Shown: positions 43,869-52,768 of the stretch, one piece after another | How positions within the stretch are numbered: position 1 is the first letter of the stretch | Layout of the letters: every line of letters begins with the position of its first letter | Assembly: GCA_001899255.1 (NCBI GenBank) | Contig: MKVX01000002.1 | Span: 310,001-374,000 of the forward strand | Length of the DNA stretch: 64,000 nt | Origin: Rhizobiales bacterium 62-47 | Lineage (GTDB): Bacteria > Pseudomonadota > Alphaproteobacteria > Rhizobiales > Xanthobacteraceae | Direction: 5' to 3' | Notes under the pieces: model-generated | What the model saw: the letters and a program-made list of their open reading frames with translations, nothing else | Databases searched by the model: none | Told to the model about the DNA's origin: nothing | Position numbers and translations under genes: made by a program

Positions 43869-45221
43869 ATGGTCAATTCGGACATTGGCTTATCTGACAG
43901 AGCACAACTGTCGCTTGCCGAGCGAGAGCAGGAACGACAACCTATTGCACTGCAACGCAAACGCTTGTGGCATTCGATTTACTTTCAGGTTCTGCTTGCG
44001 ATCGCCATCGGCATCGGCCTCGGTTGGGCCGATCCGTATATCGGCACGCAAATGAAGGTGTTCGGCGATCTCTTCATACGCTGCGTACGCATGCTGCTGG
44101 TGCCGATCGTATTCGCGACGATCACCGTCGGCATTGCGCGGATGGTCGATCTGAAGCAGCTTGGCCGCGTCGGTTTGCGAACCGTGATCTACTTCGAAGT
44201 CGCCTCGACGCTGGCGCTGGCGATCGGGCTCATCGTCGGCAATGTCTTCAAGCCGGGCGATGGCATCAACGCCGACCTCTCGCATGCCGATATGAGTAGC
44301 ATCGCGAAATTCACCAAGCCGCATGCGTCGATGACCGACTCCATCCTCCACGTGGTTCCGGACAGTATCGTTCAGTCCTTCGCCAATGGCGACATTCTAC
44401 CGGTTCTGCTGTTCTCGGTCCTGTTTGGGGTCGGGTTGTCGATCAAACGCGAGGCTACCCAGGGCGCCATCGACACACTGGATTCGTTCCTGCACGGGCT
44501 GTTCGCGGTCATGGAAATGGTCATGCGCCTCGCACCGCTTGGCGCATTCGGCGCAATGGCTTTCACGGTCGGCAAGTATGGGCTCGGCTCGCTGCTCTAT
44601 CTCGCGAAGCTCGTGATCTGCGTCTATGGCAGCAGCGCGCTGTTCGTCTTCGTCGTGCTGGGCACGATCGCCCGTCTTGCCGGATTTCGCATCCTGCCAT
44701 TCCTCAAATTCATCCGGACCGAAATTGCGATTGTACTCGGCACCTGCTCGTCGGAGTCCGTGCTGCCGCAATTAATGCAGAAGCTCGAGCGGGCCGGCTG
44801 CTCGAAGCCGATCGTCGGCCTGGTAATGCCGACCGGCATCACCTTCAATCCGGATGGCAGCTCGATCTATCTCAGCCTGGCCACGCTGTTCATCGCCCAG
44901 GCTACCAACACGCCGATGTCGATCACGCAACAGCTGGCACTACTTGCGGTGCTATTGCTGACCAGCAAGGGATCGGCAGGCGTTGCAGGCGCCGGCTTCA
45001 TCGCGTTGGCCGCGACACTGTCCACCGTCGATTCGCTCCCGGTGGCGGGACTGACGCTGTTACTGGGTGTCGATCGCTTCATGAACGAAGCGAGGGCAAT
45101 TACCAATACCATCGGCAATGCGGTCGCAACCGTGGTAATCGCCAAGTGGGAAGGCGTGCTCGACCAGGAGATGTTCGAAAGCGCCATTCACGATGAAAAG
45201 TTGATTTCCGACATCGTCTGA
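43869..45221 (+). CDS. Dicarboxylate/amino acid:cation symporter (DctA/GltP type)
   Basis: A 450-residue membrane protein. Core family blocks are seen: IRCVRMLLVPIVFATITVGIA, the serine-rich TCSSESVLPQLMQKL, VMPTGITFNPDGSSIYLSLA and SKGSAGVAGAGFIALAATL. These build the binding site for Na+ or H+ and C4-dicarboxylates or Glu/Asp. The N-terminal 30 residues are an unusual polar extension. ATG 43869 has a GGGGGG ribosome site. A LysR gene follows about 180 bp downstream and could regulate it. Confidence 0.9.
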   Translation: MVNSDIGLSDRAQLSLAEREQERQPIALQRKRLWHSIYFQVLLAIAIGIGLGWADPYIGTQMKVFGDLFIRCVRMLLVPIVFATITVGIARMVDLKQLGRVGLRTVIYFEVASTLALAIGLIVGNVFKPGDGINADLSHADMSSIAKFTKPHASMTDSILHVVPDSIVQSFANGDILPVLLFSVLFGVGLSIKREATQGAIDTLDSFLHGLFAVMEMVMRLAPLGAFGAMAFTVGKYGLGSLLYLAKLVICVYGSSALFVFVVLGTIARLAGFRILPFLKFIRTEIAIVLGTCSSESVLPQLMQKLERAGCSKPIVGLVMPTGITFNPDGSSIYLSLATLFIAQATNTPMSITQQLALLAVLLLTSKGSAGVAGAGFIALAATLSTVDSLPVAGLTLLLGVDRFMNEARAITNTIGNAVATVVIAKWEGVLDQEMFESAIHDEKLISDIV

Positions 45222-45402
45222 TATCGACCGGCAATTCTCTTCCCTTGCATCGGCGCTCTTCGACGGCCCAGAAATGACCGTCGGAGAGCGATCCTTTACC
45301 GATGCTTGTGGGTGCTCGGCATCCGGACGTCCGACCCAACCGCTGGAGTCCGGCTGCGAAAGCCGTGTTGTCGAATTCCGCCGATGATAGTATTGAGTTT
45401 TC

Positions 45403-46296
45403 GTGTTCAATTGGAACGATTTGGTCTTTTTCCTGGAACTGGCGCGGCAAAGCCGCCTCGCGCCAGCGGCCCGGCGTTTGCGTGTCGATCACACCACGGT
45501 CAGCCGCCGCATCGCCGAGCTCGAAAAGGATCTGTCCGTCAAGCTGTTCGACCGCAAGCCCGATGGCTTCGTCCTGACCGAGCAGGGACACCGCCTGTTT
45601 ACGATCGCCGAGCGTATCGAGCAGGAAGCCGGCAACGTCCCGCGAGCGCTGGGCGGCGAGCACATGGCGGCCACAGGTCGCGTACGTGTGGCGACGATGG
45701 AGGGAATCAGCGCATTCTTCCTCGCCGAGCGATTTGCCCAGCTGGCCCTGCGCGAACCCGGCATTCTGGTCGAACTCGTCACCGAGCGCCACCTCATCAG
45801 CCTGACCAAGCGCGAAGCCGACGTCTTCATCAGCTTCGTTCCGCCGGTAGGCCAACGCCTCGTGGTGAAGATGCTCGGCTCGTTCCGTCTCGCTCTGTAT
45901 GCAAGTGCGGACTACATCGACCGTAACGGCATGCCGGCGAGCCGCAGCGATCTCGCGAACCACACCTTCGTCGATTACGTCGAGGACATGATCGCAATTC
46001 AGCCCGTGCGCTGGCTGCTGGACGTAATCGATCCCTCGGCGGTTTCGTTCCGTTCATCGAGCATGCACGCCCAGCAGAATGCCATCGCGGCGGGCGCCGG
46101 CATCGGATTGCTGCCGCTGTTCTCGGCGAAACAAAATGCGAAACTGATTCCAATCATGGCTGACGCCGTGCAGGTCCATCGCGACATCTATCTGTCGGTT
46201 CATGAGGACCTGGAGTTTCTCTCCCGCGTACGCTCGGTCGTTCGCTACCTGACTGAGGTCTTCAGCCGGGACAAAGCCTATTTGAACAGTCTTTGA
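45403..46296 (+). CDS. LysR family transcriptional regulator
   Basis: A 297-residue regulator starting with GTG (FNWNDLVFFLELARQSRL). The helix-turn-helix AARRLRVDHTTVSRRIAELE marks the LysR subgroup with an HTTVSRR recognition helix. The effector domain follows from about residue 90. It lies between a dicarboxylate symporter and a nitrilase, both on the same strand. It may control either; no clear dyad was found upstream. Confidence 0.88.
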   Translation: MFNWNDLVFFLELARQSRLAPAARRLRVDHTTVSRRIAELEKDLSVKLFDRKPDGFVLTEQGHRLFTIAERIEQEAGNVPRALGGEHMAATGRVRVATMEGISAFFLAERFAQLALREPGILVELVTERHLISLTKREADVFISFVPPVGQRLVVKMLGSFRLALYASADYIDRNGMPASRSDLANHTFVDYVEDMIAIQPVRWLLDVIDPSAVSFRSSSMHAQQNAIAAGAGIGLLPLFSAKQNAKLIPIMADAVQVHRDIYLSVHEDLEFLSRVRSVVRYLTEVFSRDKAYLNSL

Positions 46297-46470
46297 GAAC
46301 GTGAGCGGCCGTATTGGCCGTGGCAACCACCATCCGCTCTCCTGTCCCCATTGCACCTGCCTCGCGGGATACTTGCACGACCCCTTGCACGATTCTGCGG
46401 CGGCAGGACCGCGTGCGCGATGTTAGAAACGCACAACAATATTGCTCTGCAAAGCAAGAGGTCTTTAGGA

Positions 46471-47517
46471 ATGTCGTCTTCTGTGAAGGTTGCGGCGGTT
46501 CACGCCGCTCCGGTCTTTCTCGATCGCGCTGCGACAACGGCAAAGGCAATCTCGATCATCAGAGAAGCTGCTGCCGCCGGAGCGCAACTGATCGCGTTTC
46601 CGGAGACCTATATTCCGGCATTCCCGGTGTGGGCGGCGCTGTGGGCACCTATCGACAATCACGATCTCTTCAGACGGATGGCGGAGCAATCCGTCTCGCC
46701 CGCGGGACCGGAGATCGCCGCACTGCGCCGCGAAGCGAAAACGCTCGGTGTCATCGTCTCGATGGGGGTCAGTGAAAGCTCCCCTGCAAGCGTCGGAGCA
46801 ATCTGGAACAGCAATATTCTGATCGGCGACGATGGCGAGATTCTGACTCATCATCGCAAACTCGTGCCGACATTCTACGAGAAGCTGGTGTGGGCGTCCG
46901 GCGACGGCGCTGGCCTCAAGGTGGCCGCGACACGTGTCGGCCGTGTCGGCAATCTCATCTGCGGCGAGAACACCAATCCACTCGCACGCTATACGCTGAT
47001 GGCGCAGGCCGAACAGATCCACATTTCGAGCTGGCCGCCAATGTGGCCGACGCGCCGCCCGAGCGAAGGCGGCAACTTCAACAATGTGGCGGCCAACCGC
47101 ATCAGGGCGAGCGCGCATTCCTTCGAGGCCAAGGCGTTTGGCATCATCACTGCCGGCTTCATGGATGCGGCCATGCGTGACTTTCTCGTCGCGCGCGATC
47201 CATCCGTCGTCGAGGTGATCGACCGCACACCGCGTGCCGCCAGTTTCTTCGTCGATCCCGCGGGCGAGACGTTGGGTGACATGTTGCAGGATCAGGAAGG
47301 CATCGCCTACGCGGAGTTCGATCTGTCTCGCTGCATCGAGCCGAAGCAGTTTCATGATGTGGTGGGATATTACAATCGCTTTGATGTCTTTGACTTCACG
47401 GTCAACCGCAAGCGTTTGAAGCCGGCGACATTCATCGATGCGGATGCATCGGCTGCTGCTTCCGATGCCGATGACCGCGAACTGCCGTCCGACAGCACCA
47501 CGCCGCGAGCGCCCTGA
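46471..47517 (+). CDS. Nitrilase (aliphatic/aryl type)
   Basis: A 348-residue protein. The catalytic Glu-Lys-Cys triad is present: Glu45 in AFPETYIP, Lys130 in THHRKLVPT, Cys164 in LICGENTNPLARY. The CGENTNP context is typical of true nitrilases, which turn nitriles into carboxylic acids plus ammonia, rather than amidases. ATG 46471 has AGAGG upstream; the frame is open to 46351. It is the last intact gene before a run of decayed catabolic genes. Confidence 0.92.
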   Translation: MSSSVKVAAVHAAPVFLDRAATTAKAISIIREAAAAGAQLIAFPETYIPAFPVWAALWAPIDNHDLFRRMAEQSVSPAGPEIAALRREAKTLGVIVSMGVSESSPASVGAIWNSNILIGDDGEILTHHRKLVPTFYEKLVWASGDGAGLKVAATRVGRVGNLICGENTNPLARYTLMAQAEQIHISSWPPMWPTRRPSEGGNFNNVAANRIRASAHSFEAKAFGIITAGFMDAAMRDFLVARDPSVVEVIDRTPRAASFFVDPAGETLGDMLQDQEGIAYAEFDLSRCIEPKQFHDVVGYYNRFDVFDFTVNRKRLKPATFIDADASAAASDADDRELPSDSTTPRAP

Positions 47518-47528
47518 AACGACACAGC

Positions 47529-47876
47529 CGGAGGCTTGATGCGCGTGGTTACCTTTCGATCATGGGCCGCGGCAAGGATCTTGTCATTACGGGAGAGGGC
47601 GAAATCCAGATCGATGCGATCGAGGGAATCGCGGAAAGCGCCGTGATTGACGTTCTGCATCCCGATTTCGGCGAAGGCGTGACGTCGGTCGTGGTCAAGC
47701 GACCGACGCGCAAGATCGATGAACAAGGGATCGTCAAGGCGCTCGACAATCGTCTCGCCAAATTCATGCTACCGAAGAAAGTGATCTTCGTCGACGATCC
47801 GCCGCGCAACACCATGGGCAAGGTGTTGAAGAATGCTCTGCGGCAGCAATATGAACGGATCTATAGCCAACGATAG
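47529..47876 (+). pseudogene. C-terminal remnant of a malonyl-CoA synthetase-like AMP-binding enzyme
   Basis: The homology starts before the first ATG: DARGYLSIMGRGKDLVITG is the hinge of an acyl-CoA synthetase. It then jumps into EIQIDAIEGIAESAVIDV and ends PPRNTMGKVLKNALRQQY, typical of the family's C-terminal domain. About 400 N-terminal residues are missing, and a short segment after GRGKDLVI (GGFNVYPKE in relatives) is lost. It cannot encode a working enzyme. Confidence 0.8.
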
Positions 47877-48021
47877 GCCTGACGAAGCGCAGGCCCGTCA
47901 GGCTCTACGGCCGAACTCGACGCTGAGGTGATGGCGCAGGCGAGCCGACGCCGGAGCTATCCGGAGAATAGCATGAGGTCGGGATCGCAGATATCAGACG
48001 CCGAGAAGATCCTGTCCTAAG

Positions 48022-48156
48022 TTGATCGTAGGGCCAGTATTCAATGTTGACGACCACGTGGACAATGAACGGCTTCCCGTTCGGCGCCGCGAGCTTTGGC
48101 CGCATTGATGACAGCGTAAAGGGAGCACGGGGATTCGATGCAATCGACATCGTCAT
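48022..48156 (-). pseudogene. N-terminal remnant of a polysaccharide deacetylase-like protein
   Basis: The minus-strand frame reads APFTLSSMRPKLAAPNGKPF, then IVHVVVNIEYWPYDQ, matching the start of PuuE/polysaccharide deacetylase proteins (RPPLKWPNGARVAFWV...NIEH...Y in relatives). After about residue 45 the sequence stops looking like the family. The rest of the gene is absent. It lies between two other broken catabolic genes. Confidence 0.5.
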
Positions 48157-48168
48157 TATCCGAGGATT

Positions 48169-49371
48169 TCACAATGGATCGGAGGGATTGGCGGTCAGCT
48201 TGCGATAATGATCGCAAAGATGGATGCGATAGCGGCCGGTTCGCGCCGTGTTGGCTGGGTCGTCGGGGCGGCGCGCGGCGCGAGCGACTGCCGCCGCATC
48301 TGCTTCAAGCGCCTCAATAGACAGGTCCGTATAACGGCCGTCCTTGTATAAAATGCGACCGTCGACCATCGTCATCACGACGTCGCAGCCTTGCGCTCGC
48401 GCCAGAAACGCTTCGAGAAGCGGCATGTCTTCATCGAGATAGGGCTGGCGCGTGCGGTTCAGCGAAAACGCCACGATATCGGCGCGTTTACCCGACTCCA
48501 GGGTTCCAACTTCGTCACTGAACTGCGCGGCGATCGCACCATTGACTGTTGCCATGGCGAGCAATTCATCGACGCCAGGCGGCGGCGGCCCGTTCCAGTT
48601 CGGCTCCCGGGCGAGATTGCCCGCGAGCCGCAACTCAGCAAGCAAATCTTCGTCATCGGTCATCGCGCAGTTGTCGGTCCCGACCGCAACTCTCACCCCA
48701 CGCTGCAGATAGCGCGCCAGCGGCGCAATGCCGTTACGCATACGAATGTTGCCGCCGGCATTGCGGACGACGGTTGCGCCAGTGCGGGCCAGCACATCCA
48801 TATCCGCGTCATCGACCCAAACACCGTGCGCAACCACGGTTCGCGGTGTCATCGCGCCGAGGCTTTCGAGATGAGCGAACACACCATCCGGATACAGCTC
48901 CGCCGCCGCCGCCTTTTGTGCCGGCGATTCGAGGGCATGCAAGTGCATGCCGAGGTCATGATCCCGAGCGTCGTGAGCGATGTCCTGCCACAGCTCATCG
49001 GATACCCATTGCGGGCCTGCCGGGCCATAACACAAACGCACCAACGGATGATCTGCAAAGTCCGCTCGCAGACGCGTCATAAGAGCGACGGTCGCGGCGC
49101 CGTCTCCAGCGTAGGCAGCGGAAGCTGGGCCGGAGACCCAACTACGCAAATCGTCGGTCAATCCGGCGAGGAAGCAGACCTCATGCGGTGGATAGACCGA
49201 GCCGCCACGATCCATCGCGCCGACACACATCGTCGCACGGATTCCGACCGCCTCGTAGGCGCTGATCTGCTCGCGCATCTCCTTCTCGTAGTTGCCGGTG
49301 CCATAACTGTAGTTGGCATGAATGGCTGACGTGACACCATTGGCAATCATTCGCGCGGCCGCGAGCTTGGT
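48169..49371 (-). pseudogene. N-terminally truncated amidohydrolase (TrzA/AtzA-like)
   Basis: About 400 residues of an amidohydrolase barrel remain: LGMHLHALESPAQK, TPRTVVAHGVWVDDADM, and VAVGTDNCAMTDDEDLLAEL with metal-binding His and Asp. However, the N-terminal part with the HxH metal motif, normally about 80-100 residues before this point, is missing. Family-like sequence begins at VTKLAAARMIANGVTS and is preceded by unrelated DNA. It is probably inactive unless another start restores function. Confidence 0.75.
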
Positions 49372-49399
49372 TACGCGGGTTGCACCGGCAACTGGTCGG

Positions 49400-49570
49400 T
49401 CATCTCCGCCAGCCCTGCTTTTCCCATAGCACCAGGTAACCCCCGGCACCCATGACCAGCAGGCCCATCAGCCAAATGACTCCCTGATCCCTGTAGTCGA
49501 AGCCCAGAAGCCACAAGACCAAGGCCCCGGCCAGGACGAGTGCCCAGGGCCACCACCGATATGCCTGCAT
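49400..49570 (-). CDS. Small two-helix membrane protein (56 residues)
   Basis: The ORF begins MQAYRWWPWALVLAGALVLW, then LLGFDYRDQGVIWLMGLLV and a short tail ending WEKQGWRR. It has two hydrophobic helices separated by a polar turn, codon use like core genes, and a G-rich ribosome site (CGGGGG) 7 bases upstream. It begins about where the amidohydrolase remnant stops. No family was recognised. Confidence 0.65.
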   Translation of the reverse strand: MQAYRWWPWALVLAGALVLWLLGFDYRDQGVIWLMGLLVMGAGGYLVLWEKQGWRR

Positions 49571-49652
49571 TTAAACCCCCGCTTTATGCCCGGCGAAATG
49601 CCACCGGCTCGGCCAGATATATTCCTGCAACGCAGCGAAGTATCTGGCCATA

Positions 49653-49677
49653 CCGAAATTATTTCGGCTTTAAAGCC
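49653..49677. promoter_or_regulatory. Overlapping palindromes upstream of the XRE regulator
   Basis: CCGAAAT-T-ATTTCGG (49653-49667) overlaps GGCTTTAAAGCC (49666-49677). Both are perfect, and they lie 36 bases before the regulator's ATG. A self-binding operator is likely. Confidence 0.6.
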
Positions 49678-49712
49678 GTGGGTCAATAAGCCGATGCGGG
49701 TTTGCCTAGGTC

Positions 49713-49952
49713 ATGGACCTACGCCAGCTCTTCGCCACCAACCTGCGTCGCATCAGGCACGAGCAGAAGCTCTCGCAAGAGCAGCTGGCGCACGACGCTG
49801 AGATTGACAGGGCTTATGTCAGCAGGGTTGAGCGTGGTGTGACCTATGTAGGGCTTGAGATCATCGGAAAGCTTGTTGACGTGCTCGGCGTCGATCCAAT
49901 CGAATTCTTCAAGCCGATACCGAAGCGAACACGCCGACGTGCCGACGACTGA
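49713..49952 (+). CDS. XRE family helix-turn-helix regulator
   Basis: A 79-residue protein that is a single HTH_3 domain: NLRRIRHEQKLSQEQLAHDA, then IDRAYVSRVERGVTYVGLE with the recognition helix, and FFKPIPKRTRRR as a basic tail. Such small regulators are common in genomic islands. The palindromes just upstream suggest autoregulation. It is convergent with a small hypothetical gene ending 3 bp away. Confidence 0.88.
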   Translation: MDLRQLFATNLRRIRHEQKLSQEQLAHDAEIDRAYVSRVERGVTYVGLEIIGKLVDVLGVDPIEFFKPIPKRTRRRADD

Positions 49953-49954
49953 GT

Positions 49955-50197
49955 TCAACGAAAGTCGACTATCCGTCCGGATCGATCTACAGCGCGAACG
50001 GCGACACCATCCGCGCTCCGGGTTGCGGCGTACAGGGTGCTTTGTACCGCATCGGGATTGTCTGACACGAACGCATAGTCACGCCAGATCGTCTCTTCCC
50101 GCCTCCGGATCTGGATTTTGATATCCGAGCCAGGCTCGCAGCGAGAGAATCCGTACAGGATACCTCGAATGATTCCCTGAAGAAGGGTCACGGTCAC
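49955..50197 (-). CDS. Hypothetical protein (80 residues)
   Basis: A GTG-started ORF (50197, or 50191) with sequence such as GIIRGILYGFSRCEPGSDIK and REETIWRDYAFVSDNPDAV. Composition is protein-like. I do not recognise a family. It is convergent with the XRE gene and downstream of the frameshifted DUF6641 gene on the same strand. Confidence 0.5.
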   Translation of the reverse strand: MTVTLLQGIIRGILYGFSRCEPGSDIKIQIRRREETIWRDYAFVSDNPDAVQSTLYAATRSADGVAVRAVDRSGRIVDFR

Positions 50198-50245
50198 CGC
50201 CAGAAATGAAATGGACGGGCAGGATCGCTACCCGTCCATGGAGGA

Positions 50246-50673
50246 TCACGCAGCCTTCTTGGACTTTGGTATGGGTCGAAACTTGCTGGCTTGAGTAAAC
50301 AGCTCGTCGAGCTCACCGGCGCGCACGGCTGCAATCAGGGTGTCGATCACCGCTGGGAGCTTGTCCTTCGACGGGACCGCGATTCCAGCTTTGCCCTTCT
50401 CGAACTCGATGGGCTTCGAGCCGAACTTGATCGACATGATGATCTGGCCGGACGGATCAACTTTCCACCAGGGCGGAACCCGTTGCTTGAGAACTACCGG
50501 CTGCTTCTGACCATCTACGTCAGCCGTCCTCTGGACCGTCCGGATATAGGTCGGATCTTGGACGAGCAGCTTCTGCTCCTCCACTTGGCGATGAATTTGG
50601 CCCTCCGGATATGGACCGGATCGCTGGCGGACCTGGGCATTGCAGTGAAGGAAAGGGACTTCAAGACAGGCAT
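50246..50673 (-). pseudogene. DUF6641-like gene with a single-base frameshift
   Basis: The family C-terminus is intact: PPWWKVDPSGQIIMSIKFGS, KPIEFEKGKAGIAVPSKDKL and LDELFTQAS. The matching N-terminus lies in another frame: MPVLKSLSFTAMPRSASDPV then HIRRAKFIAK, from ATG 50673, which has GGAGA 8 bases upstream. The two join if one base is restored near 50585. Such proteins occur on integrative elements; function unknown. Either a pseudogene or a sequencing error. Confidence 0.75.
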
Positions 50674-50895
50674 CGGGTTTCTCCATGGTTGGATTGAACC
50701 CAGCTCATTTTAACATCGCGTACGCGCTTGTAACTGGCCAGTGTGCAGCTTTTATCAAGTGATCTAGAGGTCGCTCATCATTGTTCTATTGAAGAAAATG
50801 TCCTGAGTATCCACCAGATGCAGCGATATGGGTGTGCACCATAGAAAGGAATAGATTACATCTGCGATCATCGATATTCTTTTTGGATCTATAAA

Positions 50896-51621
50896 TTGAA
50901 CCGTAAGAGCCCCGATAATACTGTCGTCGGATTAAGCCTTTTCCTCGGCGTTGCAGTCACGGCATGGCTTTTCACCGACTTACTGTCATCCGACGCAGGG
51001 AATCGAGCTCAAGCACTTGGAAATGTCGTAGGGGCGCTTATAGGCACCGTGGGCGCATTTGCAGTCGCCAATTGGACGCTCAATCGCAGTCTGGAGCAAC
51101 GCGCCTCAGAGCAGGAGAAATGGATCGACTTGATAGCATCCGATCTTCAAATGCTCGCGATAGCCATTCAAAGCGCAGTAACCCAAGTAAATTTTGCAAG
51201 TTATTCTGACGGGCGCCCAACTGCTGGACAGATAGGCCCGACATTTATCCGTCGACTGAAGCGTCACCGAGAACCCTATTTTCCCTGGGATGTACTGAAT
51301 CGGTCGCAGGTGAGACAGCTTGAATACCTCGAGTTAGCAGTTGACGTATTCCTTGATAGATATCCCGACGACTATCCACTCAACGTGCCTACTGACGACG
51401 AGCTGCGTGCACGTTGGAGTCAGTTAGATCACCTTCGAACACAAACAAGCAGTGCTCTTGAACTATTCTCTTACGACTCAGTATTCGCGAAACAACTCAA
51501 GGCATTTACTGTCTACGAGTTCGCACCGAATCCTGGCTATCCATACTCTTCAAGATCTGACGAATTTTTCGAACTGATGAACGGAGTAGCGCTAGAGGCG
51601 CATAGGATAAACTCAAAATAA
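50896..51621 (+). CDS. Hypothetical membrane-anchored protein, island cargo
   Basis: A 241-residue protein starting TTG. Two hydrophobic segments (VGLSLFLGVAVTAWLFTDLL and ALGNVVGALIGTVGAFAVANW) are followed by a mostly helical soluble part of about 180 residues with no recognisable domain. Codon use is clearly lower in GC than the core genes, a sign of transfer. No partner gene was identified. Confidence 0.65.
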   Translation: MNRKSPDNTVVGLSLFLGVAVTAWLFTDLLSSDAGNRAQALGNVVGALIGTVGAFAVANWTLNRSLEQRASEQEKWIDLIASDLQMLAIAIQSAVTQVNFASYSDGRPTAGQIGPTFIRRLKRHREPYFPWDVLNRSQVRQLEYLELAVDVFLDRYPDDYPLNVPTDDELRARWSQLDHLRTQTSSALELFSYDSVFAKQLKAFTVYEFAPNPGYPYSSRSDEFFELMNGVALEAHRINSK

Positions 51622-51876
51622 TTTACTCATTGGCCTTGTCCGAAATCCTATCGATATAGCTGAACTGGTGATACTTGGTCCATTCTATCATCAGTTCGCA
51701 CAAGCCATTGGTCCAAAGCTACAATTCTCCGGATTGCTCTTAATAGCCTGCTACAACTGGTCCATAAAAAGCCTTCTGAAGCACTCGTATAATCAGATCA
51801 ATTGTCGCGCTGTACAATCTGTAGATGTTCAAAATAAGAGAATTATATGACCCGAAATCAAATCTTGTGCTAAGAA

Positions 51877-52185
51877 ATGACTTGGCACGAACTCGCTCGA
51901 CCGACGGCATCGTCGCGTGTGATCAATACTGAGCGGTCTAAGCAGACCTCACCTCAGGTCATCGTCAACCTATTTACGCGCTGGTACGAGCAGATCGGTT
52001 TCGACGGGTGCTCAAGTCACAGCGGGCGACGTACATTCATCACGAATGCAGCGAGGAAGATATCGCTAGTAGGTGGTTCACTCCGTGACGTACAGATGCT
52101 CGCAGGTCACAGCAATCTGCGGGTTACGCAGCGATATATTGACGGCGACCAAGATGCTCAACGAAAAATCGTTGACCTGATTTGA
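51877..52185 (+). pseudogene. C-terminal remnant of a tyrosine recombinase
   Basis: About 100 residues show the C-terminal catalytic half: SSHSGRRTFITNAARKI (box with Arg and His), LRDVQMLAGHSNLRVTQRYI with the HxxR-like and nucleophile Tyr. The N-terminal DNA-binding domain and the first catalytic Arg are missing. The region before SKQTSPQVIVNLF shows no family signal. It marks the left part of the island. Confidence 0.8.
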
Positions 52186-52627
52186 CGGCATGACTGCTTC
52201 TCAAGGCCGCCTCTGCTTCATCCCTGTGTTGATCGGTATGCGTTCAACGCCCTTTTCCCAATGAATCCGGCGAATTGAATACTTCGCTTTGCCCCAGAAC
52301 CCGCCATCGCAAATCGATTTTTACCGAGTAAAAGTAGCGCCGCTCGACATGAGGGTTATCGATGCCAGTCACTCTCACTTTTATCCTCGCGCTCGATACA
52401 GGTGCCCCGGATTGGGTAGACCGACATTCGACCGTAAACCGGCTCTGGCTCGCGCTACTGGTGCGGCATCGCGTCGTGAGCCGATGGCGACAAACTCGTT
52501 GCCGCTCCCTAGAGCAATGATTCAATCTACACCGGCATCTGCCCATAACGTGCTACCCTGAGTGAAACAACTCCGCTGCATGAGCGGATCATGAAAGGCC
52601 TCCGCAGCCAGGTAATGGGGCGAATAC
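52186..52627. other. Intergenic, no firmly supported gene
   Basis: About 440 bp. A 52-codon plus-strand ORF (52362-52520) follows GAGGG, but its product is Arg-rich and unconvincing. A minus-strand frame has a short protein-like stretch (GIDNPHVERRYFYSVKIDLR) without a start. Both may be remnants. Confidence 0.4.
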
Positions 52628-52768
52628 TCACGACCGCAGCCCCCACACTGCAGCGGCGATGACCGCAAGCGCGATGATAAACAACACCGAGATCGCTAAC
52701 GGTCCCTCGGCTTCACCTTCGATCAAACGAAAGATTCTCACGGCTAGTCGCTGCTTATCAGTTGGCAT
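52628..52768 (-). CDS. 46-residue membrane microprotein
   Basis: The ORF starts MPTDKQRLAVRIFRLIEGEA and has one membrane helix, ISVLFIIALAVIAAAVWGL, ending RS. AGGGG lies 8-9 bases before the ATG. Codon use is plausible. It is too short for most gene finders. It lies between an integrase remnant and a resolvase remnant in the island. Function unknown. Confidence 0.55.
   Translation of the reverse strand: MPTDKQRLAVRIFRLIEGEAEGPLAISVLFIIALAVIAAAVWGLRS

Noticed and set aside
52362-52520. 52-codon plus-strand ORF after GAGGG
   Set aside because: The product is Arg/Trp-rich and unlike a folded or membrane protein; probably chance.
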